Positions 7,505 to 16,600 of a stretch of DNA of 28,938 nt are shown in pieces. Position numbers and translations under genes: made by a program. The notes under the pieces were generated by a model, which ran no database searches, had not been told where the DNA came from, and was given only the letters and a program-made list of their open reading frames with translations. Source of the DNA: a virus; the IMG/VR virus record IMGVR_UViG_3300025141_000541, positions 1 through 28,938 of that record. One strand, 5' to 3'. The first letter of the stretch is position 1. Every line of letters begins with the position of its first letter.

Positions 7505-8893
7505 ATGACTAAAAAAAATAGTATAAATTTAGGTTACTTAGGTTTTAATTTTCAGATAAAATTAGTCAAACAGTTAATAGAAGATACAAAATTTTCAGAA
7601 GAAATAATGGATATTATTAGTCCACAATATTTCGACAATGAATATCTTAGATTAGTTGTTGCTAGTGTTAAAGATTATTATGAAAAGTATGAAACGATAC
7701 CAACATACGAAACAGTTTTTGAAATTATTAGAGTGGACATTAAACGAGAAATTGTTAGGGATTCTGCCATTGAAATAGTAAAAGATGTAAAAAATGGTGA
7801 TAGTAAGGATTGTTTACATATCCAAGATATTGCACTTAAGTTTTGCAAACAACAAGAACTTAAGAAAGCAAATCAAAAAATACAGAAAATTCTAGAATTA
7901 GGTGATTTTGACAGGTATGATGAATGTGAAGAAATTCTAAAAGAAGCTTTATCTGTGGGCGGAGAAAAGGACACAGGTATTGATGTTTTTTATGCTTTAG
8001 ATGATGTTTTATCGGAAGATTTTAGGAAACCAATAGCCACAGGTATGGTTGCAATAGATAATTTAATGGATGGTGGTTTATCTAAAGGTGAATTAGGTGT
8101 TATATTAGCACCTTTTGGTGTTGGTAAAACTACTTTGATCACAAAAATGGCAAATAACGCATATAATTTAGGGTATAACGTTGTTCAAATATTTTTTGAA
8201 GATAACCCAAAAGTAATACAAAGAAAGCATATAACGTGTTGGACAGAAGTACCATTAAATGAGTTAACAGAAAACAGGGAAGAAATTAAAAAAATAATAC
8301 CTAAATTTAAATCAAAAGAGGGTAACTTAATTTTAAAAAAAATGCCCAGTGATGGTACAACAATACTAAAAATAAAACAATATTTAAAAAAATTAACATC
8401 TAATGGTACTAAACCAGATATTATTTTTATTGATTATATGGATTGTGTTGTACCATCTAAACAATTTAAAGACGAATGGAGTGGTGAAGGAAATGTAATG
8501 AGACAATTTGAAACTATGATTACAGAATTAGATGTCGTAGGATGGACCGCAATACAAGGTAATAGAAGCTCTATTGGTGCTAATGTTGTAGAGGCGGATA
8601 TGATAGGAGGATCAATTAAAAAAGGTCAGATAGGTCACTTTATATTATCTATTGCTAAAACATTAGAGCAAAAAGAAGAAGGAACGGCCACTTTAGCTAT
8701 ATTAAAATCTAGATTTGGTAAAGATGGTATTATATTCGAAGATATATTATTCGATAATGGTACATTAAAAATTGATACTACAATATCTAGTGATGTTTCC
8801 TTTTTGGACTTTGAAAAAGGTGAAGAAAAGAAAAAATCTAATTTAGTTATTGAGGCGATGAAAAAGAAAAAACGAGTTTTCGGGGAACAGTAA
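7505..8893 (+). CDS. 41: DnaB-family replicative helicase (T4 gp41 role)
   Basis: The 462-residue protein has the DnaB/gp41 architecture. A helical N-terminal domain (residues about 1-150) bears EEIMDIISPQYFDNEYLR and repeated charged helices, followed by the linker and the RecA-like motor starting near GMVAIDNLMDGGLSKGELG (about 180-198). Walker A is APFGVGKT at 202-209; FFEDNP (about 230-234) matches motif H1a; Walker B is PDIIFIDYMD with Asp310; QGNRSS (near 355) is the expected Gln motif after the H3 strand; and ILKSRFGKDG (about 400) supplies the Lys-x-Arg finger. It would unwind the fork as a hexamer on the lagging strand. The C-terminal tail is Lys-rich. It is the last gene of the replication operon; no primase gene is visible in the window. 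Confidence 0.9.
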   Translation: MTKKNSINLGYLGFNFQIKLVKQLIEDTKFSEEIMDIISPQYFDNEYLRLVVASVKDYYEKYETIPTYETVFEIIRVDIKREIVRDSAIEIVKDVKNGDSKDCLHIQDIALKFCKQQELKKANQKIQKILELGDFDRYDECEEILKEALSVGGEKDTGIDVFYALDDVLSEDFRKPIATGMVAIDNLMDGGLSKGELGVILAPFGVGKTTLITKMANNAYNLGYNVVQIFFEDNPKVIQRKHITCWTEVPLNELTENREEIKKIIPKFKSKEGNLILKKMPSDGTTILKIKQYLKKLTSNGTKPDIIFIDYMDCVVPSKQFKDEWSGEGNVMRQFETMITELDVVGWTAIQGNRSSIGANVVEADMIGGSIKKGQIGHFILSIAKTLEQKEEGTATLAILKSRFGKDGIIFEDILFDNGTLKIDTTISSDVSFLDFEKGEEKKKSNLVIEAMKKKKRVFGEQ

Positions 8894-8902
8894 GGTATAT
8901 TT

Positions 8903-8910
8903 TAAGTTTG
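8903..8910 (+). promoter_or_regulatory. Candidate promoter -7 box upstream of the ribonucleotide reductase gene
   Basis: TAAGTTTG exactly matches TAnnTTTG. A TCG (8880-8882), one base off TTG, lies 20 bases upstream. A transcript starting near 8915 would have an approximately 75-base A-rich leader. The -33 element is weak, so confidence is limited. Confidence 0.35.
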
Positions 8911-8991
8911 TAAAAAAATTTTATTAATAATTAATTTTATTAAGTGGAATATCCCACCCCCTAATAAAAAAGAAAAATAAAAAGAAAAAAA

Positions 8992-10851
8992 ATGAAATTA
9001 TCAAACAAAATTTTATCAGATATTACGATTTATATGAAGTATGCGAGGTATTTACCAGAATTAAATAGAAGAGAAACTTGGGAAGAATTAGTTACTCGAA
9101 ACAAAAAAATGCATATTAAAAAATATCCAGAATTGGAGGAAGAAATAGAAAGTAATTATAAGTTTGTTTATGATAAAAAGGTTTTACCTTCTATGAGAAG
9201 TATGCAATTTGGTGGTAAACCTATAGAGATATCCCCAAATCGTATTTATAATTGTGCATACATGCCGATAGAACATATTGATACATTTTCAGAAACAATG
9301 TTTTTATTGTTAGGGGGAACCGGTGTTGGTTATTCAGTGCAGAAACATCATGTTGCTAAATTACCACCAGTTAATAGACCATATACTAAAAGAAAACGTA
9401 GATTTTTGATAGGGGATTCAATTGAAGGTTGGGCTGACTCAATTAAAGTATTAATGAAATCATATTTAAATGGGAAAAGTTCTAGAATAGAGTTTGATTA
9501 TTCTGATATTAGACCAAAAGGTGCTAGATTAATTACTTCAGGTGGAAAAGCTCCGGGACCACAACCACTAAAAGAATGTATTCTTAAAATAACAGGTATA
9601 TTAGAAAATCATGAAGATGGTGATCAATTAACCACTTTAGAGGTTCATGATATAATATGTTATATTGCTGATGCTGTTTTAGCGGGTGGAATTAGAAGGG
9701 CAGCATTAATAAGTTTATTCAGCGCTGATGATGATTCTATGATGAGTTGTAAAACAGGAAATTGGTGGGAGTTAAATCCACAAAGAGGTAGATCAAATAA
9801 TTCTGCAGTATTAATGAGACATAGAATTACTAAAGAATTTTTTATGGATATTTGGAAGAGGGTTGAACTAAGTGGTGCAGGTGAGCCTGGGATTTATTTA
9901 TCTAATGATAAGGAGTACGGCACAAATCCATGTTGCGAAATCGCACTAAGACCATTCCAATTCTGTAACCTTTGTGAAGTGAATGTAAGTAATATTACAA
10001 CCCAAGAAGATTTGAATGAGCGGGTAAAAGTGGCTGCATTTATTGGAACCTTACAAGCAGGATATACTGATTTCCATTATCTTAGAGAAATTTGGCAAGA
10101 AACAACAGAAAAAGAAGCTTTAATAGGTATATCTATGACGGGAATTGGAAGTGGTAGGGTATTAGGATATAATATGAGTAAATCCGCGGATGTTGTTAAA
10201 AGAGAAAATAGTAGAGTATCTAAATTGTTGGGTATTAAAAAATCTGCTCGAACTACTACAGTTAAACCAGCAGGTACCACTTCATTAACATTAGGAACGT
10301 CTTCAGGGATTCATGCGTGGCATAATGATTATTATATTAGAAGAATAAGAGTAGGTAAAAACGAATCAATTTATTCATACTTACTTAATAATCACCCTAA
10401 ATTAGTAGAAGATGATTATTTTAGACCACATGATACTGCTATTATATCTATACCACAAAAAGCACCAGAAGGTTCTATTCTAAGAAATGAGTCACCTTTT
10501 GAGTTATTAGAGAGGGTTAAAAAAGTTGCAAATGAATGGGTTAAGCCTGGTCATCGTACCGGAGCTAATAGCCATAATGTTTCTGCAACTATTTCACTAA
10601 AAGAAGAAGATTGGGAATTAGCTGGAGAATGGATGTGGGAGAATAGAGAACATTACAATGGTCTTTCAGTTTTACCTTATGATGGTGGAAGTTATGTGCA
10701 ACCACCGTTTGAAGATTGTACTAAAGAAGAATATAATAATATGTTTTCTTTTTTACAAGAAGTAAATTTATCTAATATAGTTGAGGAAAAGGATGAAACT
10801 AACCTAACTGGTGAATTGGCTTGTTCTGGCGGTGCATGTGAAATCACATAA
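8992..10851 (+). CDS. nrdJ: Adenosylcobalamin-dependent (class II) ribonucleoside-triphosphate reductase
   Basis: The 619-residue protein matches the monomeric class II reductase family, which converts ribonucleotides to deoxyribonucleotides using coenzyme B12. The key residues keep the spacing of the Lactobacillus enzyme: N312-P-C314-C-E316 (Asn, thiyl-radical Cys, Glu), Cys88 in YNCAY and Cys325 in FQFCN as the redox pair, and a C-terminal CSGGAC pair near the end for re-reduction. LLGGTGVGYSV (about 107-116), AGGIRRAALISL and VKPAGTTSLTLGTSSGIHAW are further conserved blocks. Class II enzymes need no separate radical subunit, and none is present nearby. The protein is somewhat shorter than cellular homologues (about 700-740), as is common in phages. 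The gene stands between a candidate promoter and a terminator, so it is probably its own unit. The leader is A-rich without Shine-Dalgarno. Confidence 0.92.
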   Translation: MKLSNKILSDITIYMKYARYLPELNRRETWEELVTRNKKMHIKKYPELEEEIESNYKFVYDKKVLPSMRSMQFGGKPIEISPNRIYNCAYMPIEHIDTFSETMFLLLGGTGVGYSVQKHHVAKLPPVNRPYTKRKRRFLIGDSIEGWADSIKVLMKSYLNGKSSRIEFDYSDIRPKGARLITSGGKAPGPQPLKECILKITGILENHEDGDQLTTLEVHDIICYIADAVLAGGIRRAALISLFSADDDSMMSCKTGNWWELNPQRGRSNNSAVLMRHRITKEFFMDIWKRVELSGAGEPGIYLSNDKEYGTNPCCEIALRPFQFCNLCEVNVSNITTQEDLNERVKVAAFIGTLQAGYTDFHYLREIWQETTEKEALIGISMTGIGSGRVLGYNMSKSADVVKRENSRVSKLLGIKKSARTTTVKPAGTTSLTLGTSSGIHAWHNDYYIRRIRVGKNESIYSYLLNNHPKLVEDDYFRPHDTAIISIPQKAPEGSILRNESPFELLERVKKVANEWVKPGHRTGANSHNVSATISLKEEDWELAGEWMWENREHYNGLSVLPYDGGSYVQPPFEDCTKEEYNNMFSFLQEVNLSNIVEEKDETNLTGELACSGGACEIT

Positions 10852-10873
10852 TATATTTTTATATATTAATAAT

Positions 10874-10902
10874 AAAGGGTGTTTTCGGACACCTTTTTTT
10901 TT
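10874..10902 (+). terminator. Rho-independent terminator after the reductase gene
   Basis: GGTGT (10878-10882) pairs with ACACC (10889-10893) around a TTTCGG loop that can form a UUCG-type tetraloop. Flanking A residues (10874-10876) extend the stem into a run of nine T residues from 10894. It separates the reductase gene from the structural operon. Confidence 0.88.
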
Positions 10903-10950
10903 ATCTACACTTTTCTTTTAAAAAATTTATTGTAGAATATTTATATACAA

Positions 10951-11334
10951 ATGGCAGAGAGTAGATTTATAAATATCGATTTTCCCTTTAGGGATAGTAA
11001 AGAAGGATTTTATTTTAATTTAACAAAAACAAATGAATCCGCAATACGTGCAGATCTTTTACATTTATTATTAACTAATAAAGGAGAAAGATTATATATG
11101 CCAGATTTCGGTAGTGATTTAAAAAAATTTATTTTTGAACCAAATGATGGTATAACACATATCGACATTAAAAATAATATAAACGAAACAATAAAAAAAT
11201 ATATACCGAATCTTATAATAGATTCCATTGAATTTAAAAACAACGATATTGAAGAATTGATAGTTGTTGAGGTAAAGTATACAGTAACAGAAGGAGCATT
11301 TACATCTTCAGATGTTGTTGAAATAACATTTTAG
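10951..11334 (+). CDS. 25: Baseplate wedge protein gp25-like
   Basis: The 127-residue product belongs to the gp25 (GPW/gp25) family, the small lysozyme-like wedge protein that joins the baseplate to the first sheath ring in contractile tails. Diagnostic parts are the helix AIRADLLHLLLTNKGERLYM followed by PDFGSDLKKFIFEPND (about residues 50-66), the conserved R-x3-P-x-FGs and F-E-P region, then a helix NNINETIKKYIPNL and a C-terminal beta pair (EELIVVEVKYTV). Length is typical. It opens the structural operon after a terminator and stops 2 bases before the gp6-like gene, a gene pair kept together in many contractile-tail phages. The region between the terminator and the ATG is very AT-rich, and no promoter could be defined confidently. 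Confidence 0.88.
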   Translation: MAESRFINIDFPFRDSKEGFYFNLTKTNESAIRADLLHLLLTNKGERLYMPDFGSDLKKFIFEPNDGITHIDIKNNINETIKKYIPNLIIDSIEFKNNDIEELIVVEVKYTVTEGAFTSSDVVEITF

Positions 11335-11336
11335 AT

Positions 11337-13154
11337 ATGGCTAAAAAAATAGATTATAACGCTAGGAATTTTGCGCAAGTAAGAACAGAACTTGTTGGAT
11401 ATATAAAACAATATTATCCAGAAATATTTTCAGATTTTAATGATGCATCAGTAGGTATGATGTTATTGGAACTAAATGCTGCGGTAGGTGATATGTTATC
11501 ATTTCATACTGATAGGATGTTTAATGAAACACAAATTGATTATGCGCAAGAAAGATCATCAGTATTAGAATTAGCTAGAACATTTGGGTTAAATATTCCA
11601 GGTAAAAGACCAAGTATAACAATAGTAGATTGGTCGGTAATAGTACCAACAGCTGGAGATACCTTTGACGTATCTTATGCCCCTTTACTATTAAAAGGAT
11701 CACAAGCAACTGGTGCAGGTAAAGTTTTTGAATTAGTAGAGGATTGTGATTTTTCATCACCATTTACAACAGGAGGAATACCAAATAGGTTGATAATTCC
11801 AAACATTGATGACTCGGGATTAGTATCAAATTATACTTTAACTAAAAGGGAGATAGTATTAAATGGAACAACAAAAATTTATAAAAGAGTAATAAATCAA
11901 GATGATTATAGACCATTTTTAGAGGTTTTATTACCAGAAGATAATGTTTTATCTATTGAAAATATAATTACACTAGAAGGTACAAATTTAACAACTGAGC
12001 CAACATTGAATCAATTTAATGAATTTGATAATAACTTCTATGAGGTAGAAGCATTGGCACAAGCTGAGGTATATATCCCAGATGGTAATAGAAAATCAGA
12101 TAAAACTGGTATAACCCCAGGCAGGTGGATAAATTCACCAAAAAGATTTATAAAAGAATTCACCGATAATGGTTTTTGTAAAATTATATTTGGTGGGGGA
12201 CAATCAGATATATCTGAATTAAATACGTTTATTGGTTGCAGGGGTCAAATAGATAGAATAGGTGATTTTGTTAATAATCTTTCATTAGGAGAGATACCAG
12301 TACCCGCAAATACGATGTTTGTTAAATATAGAATAGGTGGAGGAAATAGTAGTAATATTGGTCCAAATACCTTAACTAGTTTAGGGAATATAAGTATAAC
12401 AATTAATGGGGACGATTCAACACAAAATCAAGAAGTTAGAGATAGTTTAGAGGTTAATAATCCCATACCAGCAATTGGTGGAAAAGAACAACCTTCAGTT
12501 AATGAGGTTAGGAACTTAGTTAAATATAATTTTGCTGCGCAAAACAGGTGTGTCACCATTAAAGATTATCAAAGTAGAATACCATTAATGCCTGGTAGGT
12601 ATGGTGTTCCATTTAGAACTGGTGTGTGGGAAGAAAGAAATAAGGTAAATGTAACAGTATTATCATTAGATGAGAATAGTAAATTAAGTAATCAATCCAC
12701 ATCTACATTAAAAGAAAATATTGCAGAATATTTGGCAGATTTTAGAATGTTAAATGATTATGTTACAATAAAAGATGGAAGAATTATAAATATAGGTTTT
12801 GAAATTTCATTATTTTTGGATAAATCAATATCTAAAGGTGAAATTATTACAGATGTTATTGATGCTGTTACTGATTATTTTGATATTAATAATTGGGAAA
12901 TGGGGGATAATATTTATTTGGCTCAATTAATTGAAAATATTAATAATGTAGGTGGTGTGTTAAATGTTACAGAATTAAAGGCTTTTAATAAGGTTGGTAA
13001 TACTAAATATTCATTGAATAGTATATCACAACCTTATGTTGATGACGCAACTAGAGAAATTGATTTATTGGGGGAATATACTTTATATGGTGAACCAGAT
13101 TCAATGTTTGAAATAAAATATCCAAATGTGGACATAAAAGTTCGAGGAAAATAA
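11337..13154 (+). CDS. 6: Baseplate wedge protein gp6-like (baseplate J family)
   Basis: The 605-residue protein fits T4 gp6 / baseplate J, which dimerises to form the wedge core and binds gp25. The N-terminus DYNARNFAQVRTELVGYIKQYYPEIFSDFNDASVG, with MMLLELNAAVGDMLSFHTDRMFNE, is the characteristic start of this family. The middle is beta-rich with GRWINSPKRFIKEFTDNGF and a glycine-rich IIFGGGQSD segment. The C-terminal part has NEVRNLVKYNFAAQNRCVTIKDYQSRIPLMPG, the conserved 'A..R.VT..DY' element of baseplate J proteins, then an alpha/beta domain with KENIAEYLADFRMLNDYVTI. Length is close to T4 gp6 (660). It follows the gp25-like gene at 2 bases. Confidence 0.87.
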   Translation: MAKKIDYNARNFAQVRTELVGYIKQYYPEIFSDFNDASVGMMLLELNAAVGDMLSFHTDRMFNETQIDYAQERSSVLELARTFGLNIPGKRPSITIVDWSVIVPTAGDTFDVSYAPLLLKGSQATGAGKVFELVEDCDFSSPFTTGGIPNRLIIPNIDDSGLVSNYTLTKREIVLNGTTKIYKRVINQDDYRPFLEVLLPEDNVLSIENIITLEGTNLTTEPTLNQFNEFDNNFYEVEALAQAEVYIPDGNRKSDKTGITPGRWINSPKRFIKEFTDNGFCKIIFGGGQSDISELNTFIGCRGQIDRIGDFVNNLSLGEIPVPANTMFVKYRIGGGNSSNIGPNTLTSLGNISITINGDDSTQNQEVRDSLEVNNPIPAIGGKEQPSVNEVRNLVKYNFAAQNRCVTIKDYQSRIPLMPGRYGVPFRTGVWEERNKVNVTVLSLDENSKLSNQSTSTLKENIAEYLADFRMLNDYVTIKDGRIINIGFEISLFLDKSISKGEIITDVIDAVTDYFDINNWEMGDNIYLAQLIENINNVGGVLNVTELKAFNKVGNTKYSLNSISQPYVDDATREIDLLGEYTLYGEPDSMFEIKYPNVDIKVRGK

Positions 13155-13221
13155 TATTTAGGTGGTAATAGTAATTACTTTATGATTAAACGATATTAGT
13201 TTTTTATAAAAATATAAAGTT

Positions 13222-13689
13222 ATGGGATGTAATGAATGTAAAAAAAAACAAGGACAAAAAAATGAATCAACGACAATACCGTTAATACCAGAATCTATCA
13301 CCAATGGAGATTTTAGTGGAAATTTTCTTTTTAAGATAGTCGCATTTGGTGTAATAATTATTGCGTTACCATTTTTAATAATTATATTACTTGGTCAGAT
13401 GTTTATGGCGTTTTTTTTACCTAAATCTACACTTAATTTACCCTCTAAATTCGTTAAGTTTTTTGAAAATATAATTAAATGGTATGTTAAACGGAGAATT
13501 AATAATGAAGTAAATAGAAGAAAAGAGGAGTTTAAGAATACTACGGATTATAGTAGTTCTGATGATTATGAGGTTTATGAAACTGAAGAATATACAACAG
13601 AAGATATATTAGAAGATTCGGAAACACTTGAATGGGAAAATTTATCTAACCCTAAAGTAGAAGAAGGTAATAACAAAAAAGGTGAATAA
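13222..13689 (+). CDS. Small single-pass membrane protein, 155 aa
   Basis: Function not recognised. The protein starts MGCNECKKK, a CxxC pair beside a basic run. A long hydrophobic stretch at about residues 36-66 (FKIVAFGVIIIALPFLIIIL then LGQMFMAFFL) can span a membrane. It is followed by an amphipathic basic helix (FVKFFENIIKWYVKRRINN) and a Ser/Glu/Tyr-rich acidic tail. There is no cleavable signal peptide: the hydrophobic segment starts too far in. It lies between the gp6-like gene (67 bases after it) and the 1453-aa structural gene (7 bases before it), so it is likely made late with virion parts. It may act at the host membrane during assembly or entry, or serve the cysteine-rich neighbour, but this is inference. 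Confidence 0.75.
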   Translation: MGCNECKKKQGQKNESTTIPLIPESITNGDFSGNFLFKIVAFGVIIIALPFLIIILLGQMFMAFFLPKSTLNLPSKFVKFFENIIKWYVKRRINNEVNRRKEEFKNTTDYSSSDDYEVYETEEYTTEDILEDSETLEWENLSNPKVEEGNNKKGE

Positions 13690-13696
13690 TGAATAA

Positions 13697-16600
13697 ATGT
13701 CCAAATCAGTTAGAGTAAGAACAACCCCAAATGGTGATGATAAATATATTAAGGTTGAATTAAAACAAGATTTTGATCTTCTTGAAATTTTAAGTTTAAA
13801 ATTAAGACAAGAAGACGTATATCAAAATTTTTGCTCTAATTACGGTGTTGTTGCGGGTAGGGTTAGTGTCAATAATGGTTTTGGGTTACCTAATGTTAAG
13901 GTATCTATTTTTATACCTATAACACCAGAAGATTTACAAAATGAAACTATACGGACATTATATCCGTATGAATCCCCCCAAAAAGAGGATAAAAATGAAC
14001 AAGGTATTAGATATAATCTATTACCAAATCAACAGCAAAGCTTTGATCATACACCGGTAGGTACTTTTCCTACAAAAATAGAAATATTAGATAATGATAC
14101 CACTATTGGAATACATGAAAAATATTATAAATATACAACTACGACCAATGATGCTGGAGATTTTATTTTATTTGGTATACCAATAGGAAACCAGTTATTA
14201 CATTATGATTTAGATTGGAGCGATGTAGGGTTTTTATCTCTTAGACCTTATGATCTAATAGAAAGAGGGTTTAATAAAAACCTTTTTATGTCACCATTTA
14301 AGTTTAGTAGTTCACCGAATCTAGATAATTTACCTCAATTACAGAGCCAAAATTTTAATGTGTTGGTTGAACCTTTTTGGTGTGATGATTTAAGTACTGG
14401 TAGGGTAGTTGGTATCACTAGAAAGGATATCGCAATTACTACTATGGATTTAACACCTTCAGCAACATTTTTTGGTAGTGTATTCAGTGATGATGAAAAA
14501 GATTCAGTAAGTAAAAATTGTAGGCCGAGACGAAAAACAGGAAGATTAAGTGAGGTTATTACTACATCGGGTAAATTAGAAGTAATTAGAAGGACAGTAG
14601 ATGGCGCGATAGAAAAATATGATATTCCTGATGATGCATTAGATGATAATGGTAATTGGGCACTACAATTACCAATGAATATACGTAAAGTAGTTACTGA
14701 TGAATTTGGTAATTTAATTCCTAGTCCAGATGGTGTTAGTGGTATTGCAACAGAAGGTGATTATAGGTTTAGAATCGCCATGGATAAAACAAATAATGAT
14801 AAAAGATTACGACAAAGGGCAAAATATTTGGTTCCAAATATGACAGGTAATTATAAGTTTGGTACATATCCTGGAGTCGAAGGTTCAATTCCTTTTAACA
14901 TTAATGAACAATTATCAACCAATACTGTGGGGACAGCCTATTCTGCGCATACCACAAACCAATATAACTACTTGGAAGATTTTTTCACGTTTAGATGGAA
15001 AAAAGTATACACTATTAGGCAATTTATTGGTAGATACCAGAGTAGTAAAAGAGATGGTAGGAGAACCTTTGTCGGTATAAAAGATATTGAGAAAGCTGAA
15101 GGGGTAAATAAATTCCCATTTAATAGATTAGATACACACGTAAATCCATTATATGCTATTTTGTGTCTTATAATGAACTTGACAGGTATGATATTGTCCT
15201 TAATTAATTGGATTATTTTATTATTGAACTCAATAATTACAATGATATGTCAAATTAAAATACCTGTTGGTGTGTGTGTTGACTTTTGTTTATATTTAGG
15301 TGTTACAACTATATGTAGTCAAAATTATAAAGACTTGTGTGAAACTAGTTATTCGGGGTGTTCAGCAGGATCTACTGCTTGTAATAAGTGTGAATGTACT
15401 GGTGCTGGACCAGGTTGTGGATCTAGAGATAGTTACCTAAAGGTAAAATTAAAATTTAAATGTATATTTTCTGGTTTATTTTGTAAAAAATGTCAATTTT
15501 TATGTCCAGGAGGTAAACAACATAGTTGTTGTAGATGTGCCGACCCCGCCTCCGCCACTTGGGATTACGGATGTCCTTGTAACGAAGGGGTGTGTATTGA
15601 AGGTGATCTTGATGAAACATCAGCAAATAAAAAGTGTTGCAGTGATTGTTGTATAAAAATACCAATGATAGAACTTAACTGCGCTGAAGATTCAAGCTTT
15701 AATAACATAACACCATCTATACTCCCCACACCATTTGCGAGTAAAGTATGTAATTCTGTCTCTATTAAAGGAGTTTGTAGAGACTGTGCAGGTACTAGTC
15801 TCCCATTTATCAGTGCATGGGTTCAATGTATGTTGGAACCAATAGCCGCTTGGTTAAACATGTTAAAATTTGATTTTTATAATGACTGGGTAAATGGTTC
15901 ACTATATTTTCCATTATTTAAAAGAAAGTATAAAGTAAAAAAGAGGAAGAGTAAAGCTGGTCAAATTAAAAGTGATAAGTTTTGTGATTTTGATTGTGCA
16001 CCTACATTTCAACAAGATAGCGAAAGATGCTTTAGAGTTACTGTTACTAATCCAACACCATCGGATATAACCGTTAGGATTAAAAAATTCAAGATTGGAT
16101 ACACTGGATCTGGCGCATGGTGTGATATAACATTTAAGGGTGGAGAGACTCAAACAGGATATAACAGACAGGACACGGATATCGATGGATGGGCATGTGG
16201 AGATTTAACTGATAATTCAGGTCCCAATAACTATGGTTCTTGGAAAATGGCAAAAAGAAATGCATATTCAGCCCTACTAGTAAAGGGAACTGGACCCAAC
16301 GATACTGATTGCTCTGTAAATTTTAGAAAACTCTACAAGTCATCACCTGGTCCAAAACTGGGTGTTAATGACTTTGATGATTTTAATACTAGTCTTCTTG
16401 TTATTACTGAATCTGAGAAGCTAAAACAGGCAGAACATGATAAACCAAAATACATAGAAGTAGAAGACCCACTTACTGGTATAAGATACCAAAAAAACTT
16501 TGGTGGTCACGGTCACCATAGAAACAAATGTAATACAGTTTTTAGGGTTGAGGGGAAGGAATATTGGCAACCTGGGAGTAATTGTGTTGGTTCAACAAAA

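Noticed and set aside
8944-8957. GTGGAATATCCCAC imperfect palindrome in the reductase leader
   Set aside because: Only four strong pairs with a mismatch inside and no T run; too weak to call an operator or terminator.
10937-10944. ATATTTAT shared upstream of several starts (also 2861, 7474, 18071)
   Set aside because: Distances to the start codons vary from 5 to 23 bases and the word is very common at this base composition.
15456-15665. Minus-strand 69-codon frame opposite the cysteine-rich segment
   Set aside because: Its Tyr/Asn/His-rich composition reflects the complement of Cys and Lys codons; no start context or motif is seen.
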